Positions 24,108 to 32,478 of a DNA stretch of 64,000 bases are shown in pieces; position 1 is the first letter of the stretch; the number at the start of each line of letters is the position of its first letter. This DNA is from an uncultured Clostridia bacterium. GTDB taxonomy: Bacteria; Bacillota; Clostridia; Christensenellales; Borkfalkiaceae. The DNA lies in the NCBI GenBank assembly GCA_949282385.1, contig CASDOP010000006.1:1-64000 (forward strand), in the 5' to 3' direction. A model generated the notes under the pieces. It searched no databases. It was not told the DNA's origin and saw only the letters and a program-made list of their open reading frames with translations. A program made the position numbers and the translations under genes.

Positions 24108-25289
24108 TCAATACAGCTCGCTGCCGTCCTTAAGTTCGGGGAAGCGGGTGCAGAGCAGACCGAAGATGTACCTTGCGCACTTTTCCGCACCGTAATTTGA
24201 GCGCTGGCTTTCGGCGGCTTTTTTATACGGCTCCAGAAGCTCGGGATTGTTTACGAACTCTTCGACTTTGTCCACAGCCTTGTCGATATTGAAAATTTTA
24301 ATGGCGCTGCCGACAGTCTTTATGTAGTACTTGCCTATCCACCTCTCTATGTCGGTCGCGTAGTGGGTTATCATCTGAGGCACGCCGAAAAAGCAGGGTT
24401 CCGCCATCATGGAAGCGCCGCTCTTGCCGCAGGTTATGTCGGCGGAGGCGATTATTTCCAGCATGTTGTCCGCCAGACCGTAGGGACGGAAGAGCGTTTT
24501 GCCCTTGCTCGAGAGGGTTAAAAAATATTCGTAAAGCTCTCTGTTTCTGCCGCAGACGGGAACGAGGTTTATGGGCAGGTCGCGTTCGAGAAGTTTTTCC
24601 GTCATCTCCCTGATTTTACCCACGCCGTAGCCGCCCTCCGCAAGAACGACGGTGAATTTATCTTCGTCAAGTCCCAGAAGCTGCCTGTTTTCGCGCTTGT
24701 CGCGTGAGACGGAGAACGCCTCTTTTCTTATGAGGAAGGGAACTTGCTTTATATTGTTTTCGTTGAACCTGATAAAGTGCAGTTTGCGCGCGCGGCTGTA
24801 GCCCGTAGGCATTGAGGCGAGCATGAGGTCGCAGGGATAGCGGAAGAGCGTGTTTATCTTCGCGTCGGGGCAATACATAGCCGTAAGCGGTCTGTTTTTA
24901 AGGTGCATGGCGTAGTAATTGGTTGCCCAGTGAGTGCTGACGACGAGGTCGGCGTTAAGCTCCTGCATGTGCTTGAGCCCCTCCTCCGCCGCGTTTTCTT
25001 CTATAAAGACGACCGCGCCCCAGCTTGAAATGGTTGTGCCCCAGAAATCCATGTTGAAAGTGGCGAAAAAGCCCATGCAGGGATTTTTATTGTACTTGAC
25101 CACGCTGTCGGAAAGGTGTTTTTCGTATTTTATGAGGTCTTTATTCCCCGTTTCGGTAAAGAAATTGGAGCGAACGCATTCTACTTTGTCGCCGTACAGC
25201 CTTTCAAATTCGTCCGCAATGCTGTTCATCGGCATTATGTGTCCCAATCCCGCCTCGGTATAGGGGAATAATACTCGGGGTTTGCTCAT
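24108..25289 (-). CDS. GT28-like glycosyltransferase (MurG/MGDG synthase fold)
   Basis: A 393-residue GT-B-fold protein. The N-terminal acceptor domain opens PRVLFPYTEAGLGHIMPMNSI, and the donor-binding C-terminal half has VVLAEGGYGVGKIREM, an inter-domain linker and SADITCGKSGASMMAEPCFFGVPQM. The pattern fits diacylglycerol glucosyl/galactosyltransferases and MurG relatives, so a membrane glycolipid or cell-envelope role is likely, but the sugar and acceptor are unknown. It is monocistronic with its own promoter and a palindromic leader. Confidence 0.82.
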   Translation of the reverse strand: MSKPRVLFPYTEAGLGHIMPMNSIADEFERLYGDKVECVRSNFFTETGNKDLIKYEKHLSDSVVKYNKNPCMGFFATFNMDFWGTTISSWGAVVFIEENAAEEGLKHMQELNADLVVSTHWATNYYAMHLKNRPLTAMYCPDAKINTLFRYPCDLMLASMPTGYSRARKLHFIRFNENNIKQVPFLIRKEAFSVSRDKRENRQLLGLDEDKFTVVLAEGGYGVGKIREMTEKLLERDLPINLVPVCGRNRELYEYFLTLSSKGKTLFRPYGLADNMLEIIASADITCGKSGASMMAEPCFFGVPQMITHYATDIERWIGKYYIKTVGSAIKIFNIDKAVDKVEEFVNNPELLEPYKKAAESQRSNYGAEKCARYIFGLLCTRFPELKDGSELY

Positions 25290-25302
25290 TTAAGCTCCGT
25301 AA

Positions 25303-25320
25303 GGCGGACGCGCGTCCGCC
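25303..25320 (-). other. 18-base perfect palindrome in the GT28 leader
   Basis: GGCGGACG and its complement abut with no spacer, just upstream of the Shine-Dalgarno. It could form a tight hairpin in the mRNA or be a protein-binding site. Confidence 0.5.
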
Positions 25321-25345
25321 GTATGTTAATTTATTTACTCATATA

Positions 25346-25374
25346 ATTATACTACCGTTTGGCACTCAAGTCAA
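25346..25374 (-). promoter_or_regulatory. GT28 gene promoter
   Basis: On the minus strand TTGACT (25369-25374), a 17-bp spacer and a perfect TATAAT (25346-25351). Confidence 0.75.
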
Positions 25375-25379
25375 CAGCA

Positions 25380-25418
25380 AAATAAAAATATGCGCCCCGC
25401 GGCGTGCCGCGGGGCGCA
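25380..25418 (-). terminator. Terminator of the met operon
   Basis: A GC stem of 12-13 bp (25391-25403 / 25406-25418) is followed on the minus strand by ATATTTTTATTTT. The arms are almost identical to those at 43879-43905. Confidence 0.75.
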
Positions 25419-25468
25419 TTATTTACTCATCGCATGACTTAATTTAACAAGCATTGCCCGTTCCGCGC

Positions 25469-27850
25469 TTATAAAAGCGCTTCTATCTCTTCGGCGTAGC
25501 GCACGGTAGCCATGGCGTCCGCGCAGTACCTGTCCGCGCCGATAGCCGCGGCATATTCCTCGTTCATCACCGCTCCGCCAGCCGCAATTTTAACGTCGGG
25601 GCACTCCGCCCTTAAAAGTTCTATCGTTTCCGCCATCGAGCGCACGGTCGTCGTCATGAGCGCGGAAAGTCCGCAAAGCTTCGCGCCGTGCTCCTTTACG
25701 GCGTCTGCCACGGCGCGGGGATCGACGTCGCGCCCCAGATCGTACACCGTGAAGCCGTAATTTATGAGCAGAGTTTTAACTATGTTTTTGCCTATGTCGT
25801 GAATGTCGCCCTTGACCGTGGCGACGACTATTTTGAGATTTTTGGACTGCGCTCCGCCCGAAAACCTGCTCTTTATCACGTCGAAAGCCGCCGAAGCCGC
25901 CTCCGCGCTCATGAGGAGCTGGGGAAGGAAGAGCGTCTTTTTTTCGAACCCGTCGCCCACTTCGTTGAGCGCGGGAATTATGTGTCCGTTTATGACGTCG
26001 AGGGGCGCGTTGTCCTTTAAAAGCGCTTCCGCCTCCTCCGCCGCGCGCGCCTTAAGTCCCTTTACAATCGCGCCTTTGAGTCCCGCTTCGCCGCCCTGAA
26101 CCTGCTTTTTGTCGCCGACGGTTATTTCGCCCGCGTTTACGGACGAAGCGTATTCGATGTAGCCCATGCAGTTTTCGTCCTTTTGCGAGAGGGCGAGGAA
26201 ACTTTTATAAGTTTTTATCATCTCCTGCGAGGAGGGATTGATTATTGCCGCAGAAAGTCCGCGCGCGAGAGCCATTGCGAAGAACGTTGAATTTATGAAA
26301 TCCCTCTTGGGCAGTCCGAAAGAGATGTTTGAAACGCCGAGAGAGGTGTTGCAGCCGAGCTTGTGCCTTATATAATCGAGAGCGTCGAGCGCGGCGTTTG
26401 CCGCTCCGCCGTCCGCGGAAACAGCCATGGCGAGAGTGTCGAAAATAAGCTCGTTTTTGCCTATGCCGTATTTTTTCGCCTCGGCTATAATCTTTTTTGC
26501 AATTTCAATTCTGCCCTGCGCTTGGGGCGGAACGCCGTTTTCGTCCAGCGTAAGCGCAATTACAACGCCGCCGTACTTTTTTACGAGGGGGAATATGGCG
26601 TCCATAACCTCCTTTTTGCCGTTGACCGAATTGACGAGCGGCTTGCCGTTATAAAGGCGCATAGCCTTCTCCATTGCGACGGGGTCGGATGTATCTATCT
26701 GCAGGGGCAGGTCGGTAACCGCCTGTATTTCGCACACCGCTTTGGCAAGCATTTCGGGTTCGTTAATTTCGGGCAGTCCGACGTTTACGTCGAGGATATG
26801 CGCGCCGCAATCGGTCTGCATGACCGCCTCGCCGAGGATATAAGCCATATCGCCCGAGCGCAGCGCCTCTTTGAGGCGTTTTTTGCCCGTAGGGTTTATT
26901 CTTTCACCGATTAGTACGGGGATATTGCCGAAGCAACGCGCCTGCGTGTACGAACTAACCACCGTCAGATTTTTGCGCCCGATTGGCGCGGGAACTGCGT
27001 CTTTAACGCGCTCCGACAAGAGTTTTATATATTCGGGAGTAGTGCCGCAACAACCGCCCACCACCCTCGCTCCGAGGGAAACGAGCTTTTGCATATCCTC
27101 GGCGAACTGCTCCGCGCCGAGGGAATAGAGCGTTTTTCCGTCCTCTTCGTAAGGCAGTCCAGCATTGGGTTTTACGACTACGGGGACGGAACTTACCTTT
27201 AAAAATCTTTGCACAACTTCGGTCATCTGCGCGGGAGCGAGCGAGCAATTCAGCCCTATCGCGTCGACGCCCAGTCCTTCTGCAAGCGCGGCGGCGGCTT
27301 CGGGCGAAGTGCCAGTCATAGTCTTGCCGTCCGCGCCGAACACGAGCGTGGCGATTATCGGCAGAGAGCAGGTTTCCTTTGCCGCTATAATTGCCGCTTT
27401 AAGCTCGTAGACGTCGTTCATTGTCTCTATGGCTATGAGGTCGGCGCCGGCGTCCGCGCCCGCCTTTATCGTAGTTTTGAACGCTAAGACGGCTTCCTCG
27501 AAGGAGAGCGGTCCGAGCGGCTTTAACAGCTTGCCCAAAGAGCCTATATCGAGCGCGACGAATTTATCCTTAAACTTTCCCGCTGCGCGCAGGGCGCATT
27601 TTACGCCCGCCTGCACCACTTTTTCAGTGTCGTCGCCGAACTTGAATACGTTCGCGCCGAAGGTATTTGCATATATGACGTCCGCGCCCGCTTCAAGGTA
27701 GCCGAGGTGAACTTTTTCCACCTCTTCGGGGCGGGTCAGGTTCCAGCTTTCGGGCAGCGTGCCGAGGGGCAGACCGAGGCTCTGAAGCTGCGTACCCATC
27801 GCGCCGTCTAAAAGCATTATGGAATTTGCAAGTTTTTTTCTGAATTTCAT
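25469..27850 (-). CDS. metH: Cobalamin-dependent methionine synthase (without activation domain)
   Basis: A 793-residue MetH: homocysteine-binding domain (about 1-290, zinc cysteines in GLNCS and GGCCGTT), pterin-binding domain (about 310-560), cap and B12-binding domains (about 580-793, DIHDIGKN with cobalt-ligand His684). It transfers a methyl group from methyltetrahydrofolate through cobalamin to homocysteine. The usual C-terminal reactivation domain is absent and is supplied by the adjacent gene, whose stop it overlaps by 4 bases. Third gene of the metF operon. Confidence 0.95.
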   Translation of the reverse strand: MKFRKKLANSIMLLDGAMGTQLQSLGLPLGTLPESWNLTRPEEVEKVHLGYLEAGADVIYANTFGANVFKFGDDTEKVVQAGVKCALRAAGKFKDKFVALDIGSLGKLLKPLGPLSFEEAVLAFKTTIKAGADAGADLIAIETMNDVYELKAAIIAAKETCSLPIIATLVFGADGKTMTGTSPEAAAALAEGLGVDAIGLNCSLAPAQMTEVVQRFLKVSSVPVVVKPNAGLPYEEDGKTLYSLGAEQFAEDMQKLVSLGARVVGGCCGTTPEYIKLLSERVKDAVPAPIGRKNLTVVSSYTQARCFGNIPVLIGERINPTGKKRLKEALRSGDMAYILGEAVMQTDCGAHILDVNVGLPEINEPEMLAKAVCEIQAVTDLPLQIDTSDPVAMEKAMRLYNGKPLVNSVNGKKEVMDAIFPLVKKYGGVVIALTLDENGVPPQAQGRIEIAKKIIAEAKKYGIGKNELIFDTLAMAVSADGGAANAALDALDYIRHKLGCNTSLGVSNISFGLPKRDFINSTFFAMALARGLSAAIINPSSQEMIKTYKSFLALSQKDENCMGYIEYASSVNAGEITVGDKKQVQGGEAGLKGAIVKGLKARAAEEAEALLKDNAPLDVINGHIIPALNEVGDGFEKKTLFLPQLLMSAEAASAAFDVIKSRFSGGAQSKNLKIVVATVKGDIHDIGKNIVKTLLINYGFTVYDLGRDVDPRAVADAVKEHGAKLCGLSALMTTTVRSMAETIELLRAECPDVKIAAGGAVMNEEYAAAIGADRYCADAMATVRYAEEIEALL

Positions 27851-28431
27851 ACGGGTATACCCACTATTGCGGTTACCGATTTGGTCGGCACCATAAAATA
27901 ATCATCCGAAAGCGTTACGCCGATCGCGCGCGTTACCGAAAGCGCGGAAAAAATGTCCTTCTGCATGGATAGCGGCAGGTCGCCGAAGCCGCACGAAAAG
28001 CGCGCTTTTTTGCCGCCGTGCAGCTCGATTATGCGCTCATGCACTCTGTCGCACCAACCCTCGATTAAAGCCGCGCCCAGAGCCTGCACCGCCGCCGCCC
28101 GTGCGGGGGAAATGCGCGAATAGCGCGCTATAAGCCTGTCTATGCCCGCCCCCGCCGTAGCTGCGAAGAGGGCGATTTTATTGCAGCCGCAAAGGTACTT
28201 TGCAAGGTCGCGGCTGTCCGTTCGGGTAAAGCCGAGGTCGAGCTTTTCGCCCAAATTTATGTCGTAAACCGAGTAGACCGCCTTTAAATCCTGCGCGCCG
28301 AGGACTAATGCTTCGCACTCGTCGAAGAGCGCTTGCACCTCTTCAGGCTGCACGGCGGTCGCGCCGCAACCGAGGTAATATAAGGCTTCGCGCCTGTTTA
28401 TTTCAGTCAGTCTGCCCGTAAAAACATTCAT
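27847..28431 (-). CDS. Methionine synthase activation-domain protein
   Basis: A 194-residue free-standing form of the MetH activation domain, which binds SAM and supports reductive remethylation of oxidised cobalamin. Signatures are SPARAAAVQALGAALIEGWCD, FSCGFGDLPLSMQKDIF and LSDDYFMVPTKSVTAIVGI. It sits between metF and metH with 4-base overlaps on both sides, so the three proteins are made together and reconstitute a full MetH. Confidence 0.93.
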   Translation of the reverse strand: MNVFTGRLTEINRREALYYLGCGATAVQPEEVQALFDECEALVLGAQDLKAVYSVYDINLGEKLDLGFTRTDSRDLAKYLCGCNKIALFAATAGAGIDRLIARYSRISPARAAAVQALGAALIEGWCDRVHERIIELHGGKKARFSCGFGDLPLSMQKDIFSALSVTRAIGVTLSDDYFMVPTKSVTAIVGIPV

Positions 28432-29285
28432 ATTATGTGCGAGAGATTTGCCTTTATAGCCGCGGCAACCGCGGGTTTATTCATGGAATAGACGTGAACC
28501 GCCTTTACGCCGTTGGCGTATAAATCTATTATCTGCTCTGTGGCGTAAGCTATGCCTGCCTGAGCCATGGCTTCGGGATTGTCGCCGAAACGGTCGATTA
28601 TGCGCCTGAAACGCGTGGGCAGCGAGCCGCCCGAAAGGGACATCATCCTCTTTATCTGTTTTGCGTTGGTAACGGGCATAATTCCCGCAATGACAGGCAC
28701 ATATATGCCCGCGTCCCTCACTTTTGACATGAAAGAATAGAAGACGTCGTTATCGAAAAACATCTGCGTGGTGAGGAAAGAACAGCCCGCGTCCACCTTG
28801 GTTTTGAGGTGCTCTATATCCGAAAAGAGCGTGCTGCTTTCGGGGTGTCCTTCGGGATAGCACGCGCCGCCTATGCAGAAGCCGCCGTAAGATGAAATTT
28901 CTTCGACGAGCTGATAGGCGTATTCGTAGTCAAGTCCGCCCTCGAAGCCTGCGGGCAGATCGCCGCGCAACGCGAGAATATTTTCTACGCCCATTTCGCG
29001 CAGAAGACGCAATTTTTCATGCACGTCCGCTCTGTTGGACGATATGCACGAAAGGTGAGCGAGCGGAGTTACGCCGAACTTGCTCTTTACGTGTTCGGCT
29101 ATGCTCACGGTATAGTTGGAAGTGCCGCCGCCCGCGCCGTAGGTTACGCTTATGAAATCGGGCGAAAGCGAAGCTATTTCGTCAACCGCCTTAACGACGC
29201 CATCGAAAGCGTCGCCCGTCTTGGGCGGAAAAACTTCGAATGACAGCACCGCCCTCTTGCCGTCGAGTATGTCCGTAATCTTCAT
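28428..29285 (-). CDS. metF: Methylenetetrahydrofolate reductase
   Basis: Reduces 5,10-methylene- to 5-methyltetrahydrofolate, the methyl donor for the MetH encoded downstream. 285 residues with SFEVFPPKTGD at the start, SVTYGAGGG, and LALRGDLPAGFEGGLDYEYA. The start agrees with the family N-terminus (MKITDILDGKRAVLSFEVFPPK). No Shine-Dalgarno is visible, and the promoter -10 ends 7 bases before the ATG, so this mRNA is probably leaderless. Confidence 0.95.
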   Translation of the reverse strand: MKITDILDGKRAVLSFEVFPPKTGDAFDGVVKAVDEIASLSPDFISVTYGAGGGTSNYTVSIAEHVKSKFGVTPLAHLSCISSNRADVHEKLRLLREMGVENILALRGDLPAGFEGGLDYEYAYQLVEEISSYGGFCIGGACYPEGHPESSTLFSDIEHLKTKVDAGCSFLTTQMFFDNDVFYSFMSKVRDAGIYVPVIAGIMPVTNAKQIKRMMSLSGGSLPTRFRRIIDRFGDNPEAMAQAGIAYATEQIIDLYANGVKAVHVYSMNKPAVAAAIKANLSHII

Positions 29286-29291
29286 ATAATC

Positions 29292-29320
29292 ATTTTAACA
29301 CACGCGCGCAGGCGTTACAA
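29292..29320 (-). promoter_or_regulatory. metF operon promoter (leaderless)
   Basis: On the minus strand TTGTAA (29315-29320), a 17-bp spacer and TAAAAT (29292-29297). Counting 7 bases downstream of the -10 puts +1 at 29285, the A of the metF ATG. Confidence 0.65.
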
Positions 29321-29329
29321 GTGTTTTTC

Positions 29330-29364
29330 TGCACAAAAGAAAAAGACGGAATAACATTCCGTCT
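29330..29364 (-). terminator. Terminator of the nifS-nifU-ttcA unit
   Basis: A perfect 9-bp stem (29344-29352 / 29356-29364) with a 3-base loop is followed on the minus strand by TTTTCTTTT. It insulates the metF promoter. Confidence 0.8.
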
Positions 29365-29483
29365 ATTGTCGGTTATAGGTTTTACCTATATCCACAAACG
29401 AAAAACGCGCGATTTGCGCCTCAAACGCGAGTTTTTTACCTTAAAATGCGCATGTTTATTTTTAAAAATAAGCCTATTAGTTC

Positions 29484-29585
29484 ACACAAATGCGCAGGTC
29501 TACGCAAATGCGCAGGTCTACGCAAATGCGCAGGCTTACGCAAATGCGCAGGCTTACGCAAATGCGCAGGCTTACGCAAATGCGC
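29484..29585. repeat. 18-bp tandem repeat, 5.7 copies
   Basis: Units ACGCAAATGCGCAGGYYT start at 29484, 29502, 29520, 29538 and 29556, with a partial sixth from 29574. Copies 2-5 are identical except for one or two bases. Each unit carries CGCA-AA-TGCG, an imperfect palindrome. There are no spacers, so it is not a CRISPR array. Confidence 0.85.
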
Positions 29586-29615
29586 CGCGCCCGCTTGCAG
29601 GGCGGGCGCGGCGCA
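29581..29615. repeat. GC palindrome, 14-bp arms
   Basis: Arms 29581-29594 and 29602-29615 with a 7-base loop, 35 bases after the TtcA-like stop. No T tract; the true terminator is further on at 29330-29364. Confidence 0.6.
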
Positions 29616-29649
29616 GTAAATTATTTTCCGCCGATTATGGATACAAGGC

Positions 29650-30522
29650 TCACTCTTCCTCTTCGGGGCAGGAAATGACCATTTCGCCGTCGTACTTGCG
29701 GTTGAAGGAAAAGACTTCGCCCTTGTACTTGAACGCGGGAAGAGTTTCGAGCTGGACGTTGTGCAGAGCCTTGAAAACCGACAAATCTACGTCGGGGTTG
29801 CGCGAGCGGAAGTCCTTTATGAGCTTTTTGACGTCCTGACGCGCAGACTGTCCCTGTTCGCCCTGAGCAAGATTTGCGGTAAGTTTGCAGGCGCAGGCGA
29901 TGAATTTTAAGTTGTTGTATTGCTGCCAGTGAATTATGTCGTCTTCGAGCACGCAGTAAAGGGGACGGATGAGCTGCATTCCCTCGAAATTGGTGCTGCG
30001 GATTTTGGGCATCATGCCCTGTATCTGACCGCCGAAGAGCATGCCCATGAGCGTAGTTTCTATTACGTCCGATTTGTGGTGTCCCAAAGCTATTTTGTTG
30101 CAACCGAGTTCTTTCGCCTTGGCGTAGAGAAAACCGCGGCGCATTCTGGCGCAAAGATAGCAGGGATGTTCGCCGCCGATGAGGTCGTTGACGTCGAAAA
30201 TGTCGGAAGGATAAATGGTTGCGGGTATGCCCAGAAGCGCTAAATTTTCGCGGATGATTTTTTCGTTTTCGGGACTGTAACCGGGGTTCATGACGATATA
30301 TTCCGCGTCGAATTGAATTTCGGAATGTTTTTTAAGCTCCTGAATGCACTTTGCAAGGAGCATGCTGTCCTTCCCGCCCGAAACGCATACGGCGATTTTG
30401 TCGCCCTCCTCGATGAGGCGATAGGTCTTTACCGCCTCCAAAAATCTCGAATATATGCCCTTGCGGAATTTAGTTATTATCGAGCGCTCTATACTCTGCT
30501 GCGCGGTGAGTTGTTTTGCCAT
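29650..30522 (-). CDS. TtcA-like tRNA thiolation protein (PP-loop ATPase)
   Basis: A 290-residue protein with PP-loop SGGKDSMLLAK, GHHKSDVIETTLMGMLF, and CYLC and CAC cysteine motifs for an Fe-S cluster, as in TtcA, which thiolates C32 of tRNA. The sulfur would come from the NifS-type desulfurase encoded upstream in the same direction. A GC hairpin separates it from nifU. The start is taken at MAKQLTAQQS; an earlier ATG lies inside that hairpin. Confidence 0.88.
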   Translation of the reverse strand: MAKQLTAQQSIERSIITKFRKGIYSRFLEAVKTYRLIEEGDKIAVCVSGGKDSMLLAKCIQELKKHSEIQFDAEYIVMNPGYSPENEKIIRENLALLGIPATIYPSDIFDVNDLIGGEHPCYLCARMRRGFLYAKAKELGCNKIALGHHKSDVIETTLMGMLFGGQIQGMMPKIRSTNFEGMQLIRPLYCVLEDDIIHWQQYNNLKFIACACKLTANLAQGEQGQSARQDVKKLIKDFRSRNPDVDLSVFKALHNVQLETLPAFKYKGEVFSFNRKYDGEMVISCPEEEE

Positions 30523-30538
30523 GTCTTTATAAAACGAA

Positions 30539-30567
30539 GTCTGCCCGCGCTTCATGCGCGGGCGGAC
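30539..30567 (-). other. Hairpin between nifU and the TtcA-like gene
   Basis: A GC stem (core 30543-30550 / 30556-30563, extended by GTC/GAC) followed by TTCGTTTT on the minus strand; may attenuate transcription or stabilise the nifSU mRNA. Confidence 0.5.
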
Positions 30568-30583
30568 GATTACAAGTTTTCAA

Positions 30584-31012
30584 TCAGTCGTGATGTTCCT
30601 CTTCCGAGGGGTCGGGGAACTGGGCTTTGTCGTATGCTATGCCGTTTTTATCGTAATAATCTTTGATTGCCGCGCGGATAGCTTCCTCGGCGAGAACCGA
30701 GCAATGCAGCTTGTGAGCGGGCAGTCCGTCCAGAGCCTCGGCGACAGCCTTATTCGTCAGCGTGAGAGCTTCGGATATAGGCTTGCCCTTAATCATTTCG
30801 GTAGCCATCGAAGACGAAGCTATTGCGCTGCCGCAGCCGAACGTGTTGAATTTTACGTCCTCTATTATGCCGTCCTTTACTTTGATGTATATCTTCATTA
30901 TGTCGCCGCACTTGGCGTTGCCTACCTCTCCTATGCCGTCGGCGTCGTCGAGCTTGCCAACGTTGCGGGGATTGGTGAAATGGTCCATAACTTTTTCGCT
31001 GTATAATGCCAT
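30584..31012 (-). CDS. nifU: Fe-S cluster assembly scaffold (NifU/IscU family)
   Basis: A 142-residue U-type scaffold on which NifS sulfur and iron form [2Fe-2S] clusters. The three cluster cysteines are Cys35 (NAKCGD), Cys60 (TFGCGSA) and Cys104 (KLHCSV). It has only the IscU-like domain, ending in an acidic EEEHHD tail. It lies 38 bases downstream of nifS. Confidence 0.95.
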   Translation of the reverse strand: MALYSEKVMDHFTNPRNVGKLDDADGIGEVGNAKCGDIMKIYIKVKDGIIEDVKFNTFGCGSAIASSSMATEMIKGKPISEALTLTNKAVAEALDGLPAHKLHCSVLAEEAIRAAIKDYYDKNGIAYDKAQFPDPSEEEHHD

Positions 31013-31050
31013 GATGTTTTTCTCCTTTTCAGATTAAGCGGTACTGTTTG

Positions 31051-32244
31051 TCAGATTAAGTGGGGACGCTGTCCCTTTTCGAGTTCTTCCCATACGGGCG
31101 ATATGGAACGAAGATATTCCACCACCGCGGGAACCTGCTCGACTATATATTTCATTTCTTCTTCCGTGTTGTAAGGGCAAAGGCTGAGCCTCAGCGAGCC
31201 GTGCGCCACTTCGTGGGGAAGTCCTATCGCCAGAAGGACGTGCGAGGGGTCGAGCGAACCCGAAGTGCAAGCCGAACCCGAAGACGCGCATATGCCCTTT
31301 GCGTCCAAAAGCAGCAGCAGACTTTCGCCCTCAATGCCCTCGAAGCACATGTTGACGTTGCCGGGAAGACGGTTTTTCGCGTCGCCGTTGAGCTTCGAAT
31401 GGGGAATTTTTGAAAGTCCCTTTATGAGAATGTCGCGCAGTCTGGCTTCTTCAGCCATGTTTTCGTAAAGATGAGCTATCGCGTCCTTCAAAGCAGCCGC
31501 CATAGCGCAGATGCCTGCAAGGTTTTCCGTACCCGCGCGCTTGCCCTTTTCCTGCGCGCCGCCCTCTATGAACGTCCTTAAATTTATCGTCTTGCGGCAG
31601 TAAAGCACGCCCACGCCCTTGGGACCGTGGAATTTGTGCGCAGACAGCGAAAGCATGTCTATATTGTCCTTTTGTACGTCGACGGGAATGTGTCCCACCG
31701 CCTGGACGGCGTCCGTGTGGAAGACGACTTTCTTCGCGCGGCAGACGGCGCCAATCTCGCTTACGGGCATTATCGTGCCTATTTCGTTGTTGGCGTACAT
31801 TATTGTTACCAAAGCGGTATCGGGACGGATTGCCTCCTCCACCTGTTTTGCCGTAACAAGTCCGTTTTTGTCTACGGGAAGATAGGTTACTTCAAATCCC
31901 TCGCTCTCCAACTTCTTTAATGTGTGGAGTATTGCGTGGTGTTCCACGGCGCTCGTTATTATGTGCTTTTTGCCCTTGAGCGCGCCGTTGAAAGCGGCAG
32001 AGCGCAGAGCCTGGTTGTCCGCCTCGCTTCCGCCCGACGTGAAATAAATTTCGCGGGGTTCTGCGCCGAGGCAGGCGGCTACGTCCGCGCGCGCCCTCTC
32101 GAGCCATTCCTTGGCAAGCTGTCCCACGCTGTGCAGCGAGGAGGGATTGCCGTATACTTCCTTTAAACAAGGTTTCATCGCCTCGATTGCGACGTCGTTC
32201 ATCGCAGTCGTCGCGGCGTTATCGACATAAACTGTTTTTGACAT
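31051..32244 (-). CDS. nifS: Cysteine desulfurase (NifS/IscS family)
   Basis: A 397-residue PLP enzyme that supplies sulfur for Fe-S clusters and tRNA thiolation. PLP lysine is Lys204 in SAHKFHGPKG and the persulfide cysteine is Cys326 in SSGSACTSGSLDPSHVL, of the long-loop IscS type. First gene of nifS-nifU(-ttcA). Its promoter is overlain by an inverted repeat that is probably bound by the Rrf2 regulator encoded just upstream. Confidence 0.95.
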   Translation of the reverse strand: MSKTVYVDNAATTAMNDVAIEAMKPCLKEVYGNPSSLHSVGQLAKEWLERARADVAACLGAEPREIYFTSGGSEADNQALRSAAFNGALKGKKHIITSAVEHHAILHTLKKLESEGFEVTYLPVDKNGLVTAKQVEEAIRPDTALVTIMYANNEIGTIMPVSEIGAVCRAKKVVFHTDAVQAVGHIPVDVQKDNIDMLSLSAHKFHGPKGVGVLYCRKTINLRTFIEGGAQEKGKRAGTENLAGICAMAAALKDAIAHLYENMAEEARLRDILIKGLSKIPHSKLNGDAKNRLPGNVNMCFEGIEGESLLLLLDAKGICASSGSACTSGSLDPSHVLLAIGLPHEVAHGSLRLSLCPYNTEEEMKYIVEQVPAVVEYLRSISPVWEELEKGQRPHLI

Positions 32245-32253
32245 ATGTAAATT

Positions 32254-32263
32254 TAATTCCTAT
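32254..32263. promoter_or_regulatory. Third operator half-site in the nifS leader
   Basis: TAATTCCTAT is an exact copy of the left arm of the nifS operator, 38 bases closer to the gene, within the 5' untranslated region near the Shine-Dalgarno. Confidence 0.45.
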
Positions 32264-32280
32264 CTTTTTAGTATGAAATA

Positions 32281-32317
32281 ATTATAAAAATTAATTCCTA
32301 TTTTGTCAATAGGAATT
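32281..32317 (-). promoter_or_regulatory. nifS promoter with Rrf2-type operator
   Basis: On the minus strand TTGACA (32304-32309), a 17-bp spacer and TATAAT (32281-32286) form a perfect consensus promoter. An inverted repeat with 10-bp arms, TAATTCCTAT-N7-ATAGGAATTA (32292-32318), covers the -35. The same layout occurs at nadA. Confidence 0.7.
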
Positions 32318-32420
32318 AGCCCCCTTTTCAAAAATTTTTGCCGTGCGGAGACAATTTCAGCTTGTGCGAAAAACAAATAATTATTTGCCTTAAAAGGTAA
32401 ATATTTCATGCGGAGAATTT

Positions 32421-32463
32421 AAAAAAATATCGCCGCGCGGCGGAAGCAGTTCCGCCGCGCGGC
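32421..32463 (-). terminator. Terminator after the Rrf2 gene
   Basis: A perfect 14-bp GC stem (32432-32445 / 32450-32463) with a GCAG loop is followed by GATATTTTTTT on the minus strand. It separates nadA-rrf2 from nifSU. Confidence 0.85.
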
Positions 32464-32478
32464 TTCAGTATTTTTCAC

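Larger units (their letters stand above)
29286..29649. other. Gene-free region: promoter, terminator, 18-bp repeat array
   Basis: The 364-base gap contains the metF promoter, a minus-strand terminator (29330-29364), a tandem 18-bp repeat (29484-29585) and a GC palindrome (29581-29615). No SAM or cobalamin riboswitch was recognised upstream of metF. Open frames across the repeat encode only the repeat and are not genes. Confidence 0.6.

Noticed and set aside
29484..29585. CRISPR array
   Set aside because: The 18-bp units are directly contiguous, with no unique spacers, and no cas gene is in the window.
29286..29640. SAM, cobalamin or folate riboswitch upstream of metF
   Set aside because: No conserved core was recognisable, and the promoter -10 ends 7 bases before the ATG, which leaves no room for a leader RNA.
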